DNA of 64,000 nt from Flavobacterium sp. SUN052 (GTDB lineage: Bacteria > Bacteroidota > Bacteroidia > Flavobacteriales > Flavobacteriaceae). Location of the stretch: NCBI RefSeq assembly GCF_028867935.1, contig NZ_JAPQNS010000010.1, positions 1 through 64,000 on the forward strand. Direction: 5' to 3'. Under the pieces are notes generated by a model, which saw only the letters and a program-made list of their open reading frames with translations, was not told where the DNA came from and ran no database searches. Each line of letters opens with the position of its first letter. Position 1 is the first letter of the stretch. The position numbers and the translations under genes are program-made. Shown one piece after another: positions 8,298-16,161 of this stretch.

Positions 8298-9986
8298 ATG
8301 CCCCGTATCAATCCCCGTTATTTTCCGTTTCTGCTGATTGCCCTCGGCTGCTTTTTCTTCTTTCCCTTTCTGGGTCGGGTTCACCTGTTCGACTGGGATG
8401 AGATTAACTTTGCGGAGTCGGCGCGGGAGATGATTGTGTCTGGGAACTATGCCCGGGTGCAAATTAATTTTCAGCCGTTCTGGCAAAAGCCTCCGCTGTT
8501 TTTCTGGCTCCAGGCACTGGCCATGCATGGGTTTGGCATCAACGAATACGCAGCCCGCTTTCCGAACGCTGTAATCGGCGTTGTGACGCTGGTGGTCCTG
8601 TTCTTTGTGGGTCGCCGTCTGCACGACGCTCGCTTTGGCCTGCTTTGGGCTTTGGGTTATCTGGGATCAATTACCCCCCACTTCTACTTCAAAACAGCCA
8701 TCATCGATCCCACTTTTAACTTCTTCATTTTCGCGGGCGTGTGGTTTCTGTATAAAGCTCACCTCACCCCCAACCCCTCTCCTTCACGAGGAGAGGGGAG
8801 TAGTAAATCCAGCTGGGCTTCCCCCCTCTCCTTCACAAGGAGAGGGGTCGGGGGTGAGGTTTTAGCAGGTTTGTTCCTTGGTTTGGCTGTATTAACAAAA
8901 GGCCCGGTGGGTGCCTTGCTGCCCGGCCTGACGTTGGGCGTTGTCTGGGCGGTGAATCGCTTTAAGCCGCTGCTCTCCTGGCGAGCGCTTGGGCTGATGT
9001 TGCTCGTTGGTCTGCTGGTTACTACCGCCTGGTTTGGGTTGGAAGTAGTCCAAAACGGTCCCTGGTTTCTGGTCGAATTCATTAAATACCAGATCGTGCT
9101 GTTCAGCACGCCCGACGCAGGTCATGCACAGCCGTTCTATTACCACTTTGTTGTAGTGTTGCTTGGGGCTTTTCCGCTCTCCGTACTAGCCATCCGGTAC
9201 CTCACCAGTATCCGTTCCAACAAGGCAGAGGCTCCATTTCTTCCCTGGATGGTAGCGCTGTTTTGGGTGGTGATGATTATTTTCTCGATCGTCAAGACCA
9301 AGATTGTTCATTATTCGTCGCTGGCTTGGTTCCCGGTTTCGTATATGGCAGCTTACCATCTGCATCAGGTGTTAACCGGGAGAGTGATGTGGCACCGCTG
9401 GACAACTATTGGCTTGTTGGTTGTCGGTGGTCTTTTAGGTATTGCCTTAACGGCTGCTCCACTCGTCGGCATGAACAAAGACGTGCTGATCTCCTACATC
9501 AAAGATCCGTTTGCGGTGGCTAATCTTCAGACCAATGTTGTCTGGCATGGCTGGGAATGGCTTATCGGGGGGCTTTGGCTGGTCGCGCTGATCATTTGCG
9601 TATCGCGACTCCGTCGACAAACGTACCCAGCAGCCGTGGGTTTGTTTCTGTCGACAGCAACTATGCTGTTCTTCTTTGCCTCAACGGTAGTACCCAATAT
9701 TGAGCAGATTGTGCAGGGAACGGTCATCGACTTTTATCAATCGAAGCAAGGGCAGGATGTATATGTGGAACCGATTGGCTACAAAAGTTACGCTCAGTAC
9801 TTCTATTTTCAGAAGAAACCACCCATTAACCCCCAAACTGCCGATGAGAACTACCTGCTTAACGGCCCGGTTGACAAACCCACGTTCCTGATCGCCCGCA
9901 TCAACAACGCCGACGATTTCCGCAAGAACCCCAATCTGGAGGTAATCAAAGAAGAAAACGGGTTTGTGTTTTTCAAGCGCAAGTAA
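8298..9986 (+). CDS. GT39-family integral membrane glycosyltransferase (ArnT-like) carrying an in-frame repeat
   Basis: 562 aa, with about ten or more membrane helices. The first loop has the acidic DWDEINFAESAREM motif and the QKPP segment common in the ArnT/PMT fold, where the acidic residue receives the sugar from a polyprenyl-phosphate donor. A soluble tail follows. Residues about 155-187 do not look like the family: they read LTPNPSPSRGEG...RRGVGGEV and are encoded by a 100-bp palindromic repeat lying between two membrane helices. The frame is preserved, so the protein may still work. It starts nine bases after the MutS-like gene. The sugar and acceptor are unknown. Confidence 0.85.
   Translation: MPRINPRYFPFLLIALGCFFFFPFLGRVHLFDWDEINFAESAREMIVSGNYARVQINFQPFWQKPPLFFWLQALAMHGFGINEYAARFPNAVIGVVTLVVLFFVGRRLHDARFGLLWALGYLGSITPHFYFKTAIIDPTFNFFIFAGVWFLYKAHLTPNPSPSRGEGSSKSSWASPLSFTRRGVGGEVLAGLFLGLAVLTKGPVGALLPGLTLGVVWAVNRFKPLLSWRALGLMLLVGLLVTTAWFGLEVVQNGPWFLVEFIKYQIVLFSTPDAGHAQPFYYHFVVVLLGAFPLSVLAIRYLTSIRSNKAEAPFLPWMVALFWVVMIIFSIVKTKIVHYSSLAWFPVSYMAAYHLHQVLTGRVMWHRWTTIGLLVVGGLLGIALTAAPLVGMNKDVLISYIKDPFAVANLQTNVVWHGWEWLIGGLWLVALIICVSRLRRQTYPAAVGLFLSTATMLFFFASTVVPNIEQIVQGTVIDFYQSKQGQDVYVEPIGYKSYAQYFYFQKKPPINPQTADENYLLNGPVDKPTFLIARINNADDFRKNPNLEVIKEENGFVFFKRK
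8761..8860. repeat. 100-bp palindromic repeat inserted inside the GT39 gene
   Basis: The ends are 23-bp inverted repeats at 8762-8784 and 8837-8859, matching at 22 of 23 positions, plus one more A/T pair outside. Each end also contains its own small hairpin (ccctctcc and ggagaggg around ttcacga or ttcacaa), so the unit is a palindrome of two palindromes. Read through, it gives the peptide LTPNPSPSRGEG, which I recognise from many unrelated bacterial proteins, as expected of a mobile short repeat that tolerates being translated. No transposase lies nearby. Target duplication is not obvious. Confidence 0.85.
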
Positions 9987-9987
9987 T

Positions 9988-10028
9988 GATGATGTGGTGT
10001 CAGGTCCCTGACCTGACACCACATCATC
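9988..10028. terminator. Perfect 19-bp hairpin between convergent genes
   Basis: Bases 9988-10006 pair with 10010-10028 over 19 positions without mismatch, loop of three bases (cct). It begins two bases after the GT39 stop and ends 13 bases before the end of the convergent ATPase gene, so it can serve as a bidirectional terminator. There is no clear T run on either side, so it might also be a dispersed palindromic repeat. Confidence 0.65.
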
Positions 10029-10041
10029 GCACAATCACTAT

Positions 10042-11223
10042 TTATCGCAACATGCCACCCCATATGTAACCATCAAAAGTGCGCAGCGGGTGCCGCCCAA
10101 CTACATAGTTTTGGCTTAGATTGAGGTTGCTGGCCAAAGATTGTAAGTTTTTCAAATCACCCTCCGTAGCCGTTTCTTTTACCTCGACACCCAGCCTCTG
10201 GTCAACAACAAAGTCGATTTCCCGGCCTGTTTTTAGTTGATAATAAGTCAACTCGCCCCGGTGCAATAGTTGATTAAAAACAGCATTTTCAAATTTTGCT
10301 CCACTACCTGCATCGCCAACGATTGATGTAATACCGTTATCCAGAAAATACAGCTTGCGGGCTTTCACTATCTCACGGTCTGGGCTATTCGCTAAGACGG
10401 GCAACGTGCGGATCAGGTAACTCTGCTCCAATAATGTAATATAGTTTTCAACCGTCTGGCGTGAAAGGCCGACCAAACTGGTCAGTTTTGAGATGTCTAA
10501 CTTTGTGCCTGTCCGAACAGCCAGTAGCTTGATAAGTTTGTACAGATTAGCTGGGTCACGAACATCGGACAGGACGCGAATATCAAAATTGATATACGAA
10601 CTCAGAATATCCTGAAGTAAATCTTGTTTGTCAGTAACAGTATCTGTTAAAACCACTTCTGGGAAGCCGCCAAATTCAATGTATTCCTCGTAGTAGCTTT
10701 TTAGTCGCTCGTATTCTGACCGGATGAACTGACTAGCTTCCTCCCACGATAACGAAACAGCAGAAACATTCTTGAAAGTAAGTAGCTCCCCAAAATTGAG
10801 CGGATAAATGTCGAATACTTTCTTGCGTCCAGCCAGCGATTCGGTGAACTGATTTTTCATGTAATACGCGCTCGACCCCGTTACAATAAACTTTATAGAA
10901 TAGGTATCGTAAAGGTATTTTAATACACTTGGTAGATTGGGTACCAGTTGAATCTCGTCCAGAACAAGCAACACGGGTTCAGTAAACCGAAGTCCTTGCT
11001 GAGTCAACGCCTGAATAATTGTCTCGTAGTTAGGCTCGCTCCACAGCGCCCGATTGTCAATTCGCTCCAAGTCAATGTATAACTTCTGGCTAATAGAAGA
11101 ATCGGCCATCAGTTGTTTACAGAGGGTAGTCTTTCCCGTCCGTCGCATTCCCGTCAATACTGTAATCTGACGACGGTCGAGATGGCTCTTAAGGCTAGGG
11201 TAAATTGAGCGCGACAAAAGCAT
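10042..11223 (-). CDS. AAA ATPase with DUF4143 domain
   Basis: 393 aa. Walker A is GMRRTGKTT (residues 25-33) and Walker B is VLLVLDEIQ (near 85). The sensor-like IKFIVTGSS follows. After the ATPase module a winged-helix segment and a C-terminal DUF4143 domain carry the nuclease-like YYQLKTGREIDFVV...GVEVK pattern. These proteins are very common and often multi-copy in Bacteroidota; their function is unknown. Genes of this family frequently look recently acquired. The upstream end shows two alternative hairpins overlapping the kdsD stop codon. Confidence 0.88.
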   Translation of the reverse strand: MLLSRSIYPSLKSHLDRRQITVLTGMRRTGKTTLCKQLMADSSISQKLYIDLERIDNRALWSEPNYETIIQALTQQGLRFTEPVLLVLDEIQLVPNLPSVLKYLYDTYSIKFIVTGSSAYYMKNQFTESLAGRKKVFDIYPLNFGELLTFKNVSAVSLSWEEASQFIRSEYERLKSYYEEYIEFGGFPEVVLTDTVTDKQDLLQDILSSYINFDIRVLSDVRDPANLYKLIKLLAVRTGTKLDISKLTSLVGLSRQTVENYITLLEQSYLIRTLPVLANSPDREIVKARKLYFLDNGITSIVGDAGSGAKFENAVFNQLLHRGELTYYQLKTGREIDFVVDQRLGVEVKETATEGDLKNLQSLASNLNLSQNYVVGRHPLRTFDGYIWGGMLR

Positions 11224-11226
11224 AGC

Positions 11227-11275
11227 TTTACTATTTTACAAGTGCAGTGTAAAAATAGTAAAACTATTTTTACAC
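11227..11275 (-). promoter_or_regulatory. Two mutually exclusive hairpins between kdsD and the ATPase gene
   Basis: Bases 11247-11259 pair perfectly with 11263-11275 (13 bp, AAA loop), and this hairpin contains the kdsD stop codon. Bases 11227-11240 can instead pair with 11248-11262, with a single bulged A. The shared arm means only one can form. On the minus strand this lies directly ahead of the ATPase ATG at 11223. It could be a terminator/anti-terminator, an operator, or a kdsD terminator. No experimental precedent is known to me. Confidence 0.5.
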
Positions 11276-12259
11276 TAGCCCTTCTCGCAACAGATCGTGC
11301 AGGTGGACGAACCCCATTAAGCGGCCCTCTTCCAGTACGAGTAATTGAGTAATGTTGCGTTCCTGCATGACGTCGAGTGCCTGTACGGCATAATCGTCAG
11401 GGCAAACACTGACAGGATTCACTGTCATGATATCGCGGGCGGTGAGTTGGCGGTAATCGTCGTGCTTGCTAACCATCCGCCGAACGTCGCCATCAGTAAT
11501 AATGCCTACAACCTGCCCGGCTTCGTCGACCACGGCTGTTGCGCCGAGCCGCCCTGCCGACATGGTCAGCATGGCATCGTGAATAACCGTATCAGGGTGT
11601 ACTGCCGGACATTGGTTTTGGGGATAAAGATCAGACACTTTCAAATACAGCTTTTTGCCAAGTGAGCCGCCGGGATGATAGCGAGCAAAATCTTGCCGGG
11701 TGAAGTCACGAGCTACGAGCAGCGCAATTGCCAGCGCATCGCCAACGGCCAGCGCAACCGTTGTGCTGGTGGTAGGGGCGAGGTTGAGTGGATCCGCTTC
11801 TCGGTCGGCATAAGCGACCAGCATGCTATCGGCAGCGTTGGCCAGGTGCGAGTCGGCATCGCTCACCAGCGCTATCAGCTTTGCTCCCGTTCGATGAATA
11901 AGCGGTACCAGTACTTTGATTTCGGGGGTATTGCCACTTTTTGAGATCGCCAGTACCACATCGTCGGTCTGGATCATACCCAAATCGCCATGAATAGCAT
12001 CGGCAGCGTGCATAAACAACGAAGGGGTACCGGTTGAGTTGAGGGTGGCAACAATCTTCTGACCAATAATGGCGCTTTTACCAATACCCGTTACAACTAC
12101 GCGACCCGTTGAGGCTAAAATGATCTCTACACAATGGTCGAAACGCTGGTCTAAAAAGGGGATAGCCCCCTGAATAGCGGCAGCTTCAGCTAGCAGTACC
12201 TCGCGGGCAATTGTTTGTGGTTTTTTTATTACTTTCAAGTTCAGATTGTATTGCGGCAA
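11270..12259 (-). CDS. kdsD: Arabinose-5-phosphate isomerase (KpsF/GutQ family)
   Basis: 329 aa, the full family length. The N-terminal SIS sugar-isomerase domain has TGIGKSAIIGQKI and AISKSGNTPEIK; the middle has PTTSTTVALAVGDALAIAL and FARYHPGGSLGKKL, which are family hallmarks. Two CBS domains follow (about 210-265 and 275-329). The enzyme converts ribulose-5-phosphate to arabinose-5-phosphate, the first step to Kdo for lipopolysaccharide core. It is divergent from recQ. Its stop codon lies inside a hairpin described separately. Confidence 0.92.
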   Translation of the reverse strand: MPQYNLNLKVIKKPQTIAREVLLAEAAAIQGAIPFLDQRFDHCVEIILASTGRVVVTGIGKSAIIGQKIVATLNSTGTPSLFMHAADAIHGDLGMIQTDDVVLAISKSGNTPEIKVLVPLIHRTGAKLIALVSDADSHLANAADSMLVAYADREADPLNLAPTTSTTVALAVGDALAIALLVARDFTRQDFARYHPGGSLGKKLYLKVSDLYPQNQCPAVHPDTVIHDAMLTMSAGRLGATAVVDEAGQVVGIITDGDVRRMVSKHDDYRQLTARDIMTVNPVSVCPDDYAVQALDVMQERNITQLLVLEEGRLMGFVHLHDLLREGLV

Positions 12260-12280
12260 CAGATTTGGGTATAAATTCGC

Positions 12281-12469
12281 TAACTTTAGAAAATGGATGA
12301 GTTAATGTAGGATTTTAAGCGCTCAGTATTAGACTTAATCGATACACCAAGTCCGTTAAGATTTCATCAACTATCCGCCGAAGCAGTTCGCTATGAACAG
12401 TTTCCGGTCCAGCAAAGATACAGTCAGGTAAAACAAACCAGTAACTTTTTGTACGTCGCGCAAGCATGA
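12281..12469 (+). other. Short open frame broken by an in-frame TAG, upstream of recQ
   Basis: A promoter-like TAACTTTA (12281-12288, one base from TAnnTTTG) is followed by ATG at 12293, four codons, ATG and then TAG at 12308-12310. The same frame then stays open for 52 codons to a TGA at 12467-12469 that overlaps the recQ ATG (ATGA). The residues after the TAG (DFKRSVLDLIDTPSPLRF...) have ordinary protein composition. It may be a decayed small gene, a leader, or chance. Otherwise this 206-base kdsD-recQ interval holds nothing I recognise. Confidence 0.2.
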
Positions 12470-14676
12470 TGCAGGTTGACCAGTTCATACAGGTAACCCT
12501 TAAGGAACGATTAAAAGAAATTTTTGGCTACAGCCAGTTCCGGGGCGACCAGGAAGCCATTATTCATAACATTTTGGCGGGTCGGAACACATTCGTGATT
12601 ATGCCCACAGGGGCAGGTAAATCACTTTGCTACCAATTACCGGCAATAGTCAGTGATGGTACAGCCATTGTGATTTCGCCCCTGATTGCCCTGATGAAAA
12701 ATCAGGTTGATCAACTCAATGCGTTTGGGATCAACGCTCAATTTCTGAACTCGACGCTCTCGAAAGCCGAGATGACGAAGGTCAAGAAAGAGACGTTGAA
12801 CGGAACCCTCAAGCTCCTCTACATTGCCCCCGAATCGCTTACGAAGGAGGAAAATCTGGACTTTCTCAAGAAAGCCAATATCTCTTTTGTGGCTATCGAC
12901 GAAGCGCACTGTATTTCGGAGTGGGGGCACGATTTTCGGCCCGAGTACCGCAAAATCAGGGGCATTGTCGATGATATTGGCAACCTGCCCGTGATTGCCC
13001 TTACGGCTACAGCAACGCCCAAGGTTCAGCTGGACATCCAGAAGAACCTGCAAATGGAAGATGCCCACATTTATAAAACGTCTTTCAATCGCAAGAATCT
13101 CTACTACGAAATCAAGCCGAAGGTTGATGCTAAGAAGGCCCTGATTAAGTACATAAAGAACAACAAAGGCAAGTCGGGGATTGTGTATTGCCTGAGCCGT
13201 AAAACGGTCGAGGATATTGCAGAGCTATTGAACGTCAACGACGTAAAAGCGCTGCCATACCATGCCGGACTCGACCCCCAAACCCGCATGAACAATCAGG
13301 ATGCTTTCCTGAATGAAGATGTCGATGTGGTGTGCGCCACAATTGCTTTTGGTATGGGTATCGACAAGCCCGACGTTCGGTTTGTGATTCACTATGATGC
13401 CCCGAAATCGCTGGAAGGATACTACCAGGAAACGGGCCGTGCCGGACGTGATGGGCTTGAGGGCAATTGCATTATGTTCTACAGCTACGATGATATTCTG
13501 AAGCTGGAGAAATTCAACAAAGACAAACCGGTAACGGAGCGCGACAATGCCAAACACCTGCTTGGTGAAATGGTGTCGTATGCCAATCTGGGCGCTTGTC
13601 GCCGTCGCCAGTTACTGGGTTATTTCGGGGAATACGTTGAAAAAGATTGCGGATTTTGCGATAACTGCCTCAAGCCAACGCCTAAATACCGGGCGCAGGA
13701 TGATGTGGTGCTGGCGCTGCAAACAGTTCTTCAAACCGATCAGCGGTTCGATGTTACACACCTATCGCATGTGCTGACTGCTACTGAAAATCAGTACATC
13801 ACGAGTTATGAGCACGATCGTCTGGCGGTGTATGGCAAAGGGCGCGATTTCAACGAAAGCCCCGAACATTGGTGTTCATTAATTCGTCAGATCACAATTT
13901 TGGGCTTCCTGGAAAAAGACACGGACAATTATGGCGTGTTGCGCGTGTCGCAAAAGGGAATGAACTACATCGAAGATCCTTACCCGATTTCGTTGGCTAG
14001 TGATCACGATTATGATCGGCAAATTTCCGAAGGCAAAGCCGACGACGATAAGGAAGTTCCGAATACGACGGGCGGTAATGCCTACGATGAGGAATTGCTC
14101 GGTCTGTTGAAAGCCCTTCGGAAGAAGGTTGCCAAAGAGAAAAACCTGCCTCCTTACGTTATTTTCCAGGACCCCTCGCTCGAAGAGATGGCGACCACTT
14201 ACCCCACTACCCGTGAGGAAATGGCGCAGATCAACGGGGTTGGCATGGGCAAAGTGCAGAAATTCGGACGGCAGTTTGTTGACCTGATTACACAATACGT
14301 TGACGATAATGAGATCGAAACGGCTAAAGATGTAGTCGTGAAATCGACTGTTAATAAGTCGAAGATCAAGATTTTCATTATCCAGCAGATTGACCGTAAG
14401 GTAGACCTCGACGAAATTGCTGAATCGAAAGGGTTGTCGATGGAAGATTTGGTTGAAGAAATAGAGCACATCTGTTACTCAGGTACGCGACTGAACCTCG
14501 ACTACTATGTGGACCAAATTGTTGATGAAGAGCGGCAGGAAGAAATTTTTGATTATTTCATGGCGGCCGAAACGGATAATATCGCCGTAGCCATGAACCA
14601 ATTTTCAGGCGACGATTTTACGGAGCAGGAGTTGCGCCTAATGCGAATTAAGTTTTTGTCGGAAGTAGCGAATTAG
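12466..14676 (+). CDS. recQ: ATP-dependent DNA helicase RecQ
   Basis: 736 aa. The superfamily 2 helicase core has motif I MPTGAGKSLCYQLPA (near residue 47), motif II DEAHCISEWGHDFRP (near 145) and motif VI QETGRAGRDG. The RQC domain follows with its zinc cysteines (ACRRRQLL, DCGFCDNC), then an HRDC domain about residues 540-620. An extra C-terminal 100 residues are typical of the longer Bacteroidota RecQ. It unwinds DNA 3' to 5' in recombination and fork repair. Two adjacent ATGs (12466, 12469) make the exact start uncertain by one codon. Confidence 0.95.
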   Translation: MMQVDQFIQVTLKERLKEIFGYSQFRGDQEAIIHNILAGRNTFVIMPTGAGKSLCYQLPAIVSDGTAIVISPLIALMKNQVDQLNAFGINAQFLNSTLSKAEMTKVKKETLNGTLKLLYIAPESLTKEENLDFLKKANISFVAIDEAHCISEWGHDFRPEYRKIRGIVDDIGNLPVIALTATATPKVQLDIQKNLQMEDAHIYKTSFNRKNLYYEIKPKVDAKKALIKYIKNNKGKSGIVYCLSRKTVEDIAELLNVNDVKALPYHAGLDPQTRMNNQDAFLNEDVDVVCATIAFGMGIDKPDVRFVIHYDAPKSLEGYYQETGRAGRDGLEGNCIMFYSYDDILKLEKFNKDKPVTERDNAKHLLGEMVSYANLGACRRRQLLGYFGEYVEKDCGFCDNCLKPTPKYRAQDDVVLALQTVLQTDQRFDVTHLSHVLTATENQYITSYEHDRLAVYGKGRDFNESPEHWCSLIRQITILGFLEKDTDNYGVLRVSQKGMNYIEDPYPISLASDHDYDRQISEGKADDDKEVPNTTGGNAYDEELLGLLKALRKKVAKEKNLPPYVIFQDPSLEEMATTYPTTREEMAQINGVGMGKVQKFGRQFVDLITQYVDDNEIETAKDVVVKSTVNKSKIKIFIIQQIDRKVDLDEIAESKGLSMEDLVEEIEHICYSGTRLNLDYYVDQIVDEERQEEIFDYFMAAETDNIAVAMNQFSGDDFTEQELRLMRIKFLSEVAN

Positions 14677-14677
14677 G

Positions 14678-14744
14678 GTCATTGGTCATTAGTTATTGGT
14701 CATTAGTTTCTGTATCAAATGACCAATAACTAATGACCAATGAC
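14678..14744. repeat. GTCATT-type intergenic palindrome, copy 1 (recQ-purD)
   Basis: A perfect 27-bp inverted repeat: 14678-14704 pairs with 14718-14744 around a 13-base loop. Each arm consists of repeated GTCATT(A/G) units. It starts two bases after the recQ TAG and ends 15 bases before the purD ATG. Three further members of the family occur in this window (16052, 29423, 40490). Confidence 0.88.
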
Positions 14745-14758
14745 TATTGACTAAACTA

Positions 14759-16045
14759 ATGAATATACTAATACTTGGATCGGGTGGGCGTGAGCATGCA
14801 TTTGCGTGGAAAATGCGTCAAAGCCCACTTTGTGACGCTCTTTTTGTTGCTCCTGGTAATGCCGGAACCGCAGAAATCGCAGTTAACCTACCCTTCGCGT
14901 TTACGGATTTTGATGCCATTGCAACGGCAATCCGTACCTATAAAATTGACTTACTGCTGGTAGGCCCAGAGGAGCCTTTAGTAAAAGGCGTAGTTGATTA
15001 TTTGCGCCAGCAGCCCGATATAGCCACCCTTCGCATTGTTGGCCCAGATGCAAAAGGAGCACAACTTGAAGGCAGTAAAGACTTCTCCAAGTCGTTTATG
15101 CAGCGGCATGGTATTCCAACGGCAGCGTCGCAAACGTTTACGGTTGAGACGCTACAGGAAGGGTTGACTTACCTGGAGTCGCATGCGTTGCCTATTGTAT
15201 TAAAGGCTGATGGATTGGCGGCTGGTAAAGGGGTTATCATTGCCGAAACCGTCGCCGAAGCGCAGGATACCCTCCGCGGTATGCTTTCTGAAGGGAAGTT
15301 CGGTGAAGCGGGTAATAAAGTGGTTGTGGAGCAGTTTTTGAAAGGCATTGAACTGTCCGTATTTGTGTTGTCGGATGGGGTTAATTACAAAATTCTTCCC
15401 GAAGCAAAAGACTATAAACGCATTGGTGAGGGTGATACTGGGCCAAATACGGGCGGCATGGGCGCTGTGTCGCCAGTAGTGTTTGCTACGGAAGCGTTCA
15501 TGCGTAAAGTTGAAGACAAGGTGGTGAAACCAACATTGTCGGGCTTGCAGAAGGAAGGGATTCGGTACGTTGGCTTCATTTTTATCGGGCTAATGAATAC
15601 GAAGAGTGAACCCATCGTTATTGAATACAATGCGCGTATGGGCGACCCCGAAACGGAAGTAGTTCTACCCCGTATTCAGACCGATCTGGTCGAATTGCTG
15701 GTGGCAGCTGCCGATGGTGAATTAGATAAAATTAATTTGCAGGTGTCACCCCAAACGGCTGTGACAACCGTATTGGTCTCGGGTGGTTATCCTGATGCCT
15801 ACGAAAAAGGTAAAGTGATTACCGCCCTGAATCAGGTTGAAGAGGTAACGCCGTTCCATGCCGGAACAGCTGCGCCAAACGGTCAGGTTGTAACAAATGG
15901 CGGGCGGGTGCTGGCCATAACAGCCATCGCCAACTCGCTCGAAAATGCAGTTCGGAAATCTCAGGAGGCTTCCCGAACTGTGCAATTTGAGGGAAAGCAG
16001 TACCGCAAAGATATCGGGCTTGACCTGATTCGGTACTCGGATTAA
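14759..16045 (+). CDS. purD: Phosphoribosylamine-glycine ligase
   Basis: 428 aa. The N-terminal domain starts MNILILGSGGREHAFAWKM, the family signature. The ATP-grasp core follows with LKADGLAAGKGV and the GDTGPNTGGMGA stretch, then NARMGDPETEVVLPRI with metal-binding residues. It catalyses the second step of purine synthesis (phosphoribosylamine + glycine + ATP to GAR). Start chosen at the ATG at 14759; the open frame extends four codons further to a TTG at 14747 just beyond the palindromic repeat, but family members begin at MNILILG. Confidence 0.95.
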   Translation: MNILILGSGGREHAFAWKMRQSPLCDALFVAPGNAGTAEIAVNLPFAFTDFDAIATAIRTYKIDLLLVGPEEPLVKGVVDYLRQQPDIATLRIVGPDAKGAQLEGSKDFSKSFMQRHGIPTAASQTFTVETLQEGLTYLESHALPIVLKADGLAAGKGVIIAETVAEAQDTLRGMLSEGKFGEAGNKVVVEQFLKGIELSVFVLSDGVNYKILPEAKDYKRIGEGDTGPNTGGMGAVSPVVFATEAFMRKVEDKVVKPTLSGLQKEGIRYVGFIFIGLMNTKSEPIVIEYNARMGDPETEVVLPRIQTDLVELLVAAADGELDKINLQVSPQTAVTTVLVSGGYPDAYEKGKVITALNQVEEVTPFHAGTAAPNGQVVTNGGRVLAITAIANSLENAVRKSQEASRTVQFEGKQYRKDIGLDLIRYSD

Positions 16046-16051
16046 AGTTTA

Positions 16052-16137
16052 GTCATTAGTCATTCGCTTCGCTGTCATTGGTCATTAGTTGTTTTCGGAC
16101 AAAAAAGCTAATGACAGCGACGCGAATGACTAATGAC
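16052..16137. repeat. GTCATT-type intergenic palindrome, copy 2 (purD-PSP1 gene)
   Basis: Arms 16052-16079 and 16110-16137 are complementary at 27 of 28 positions with a 30-base loop. It begins six bases after the purD TAA. The arms contain GTCATTAGTCATTCGC and a CGCT(T/G)TCGCTGTCATT-type module that is shared with copy 3. A partial extra unit (agcgaagctaatgacc) continues to 16153, just ahead of the next start codon at 16162. Confidence 0.85.
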
Positions 16138-16161
16138 AGCGAAGCTAATGACCATAAAACT

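Noticed and set aside
13879..14469. A 196-codon open frame opposite recQ
   Set aside because: Overlaps the RecQ HRDC region completely; no start signals and no homology seen.
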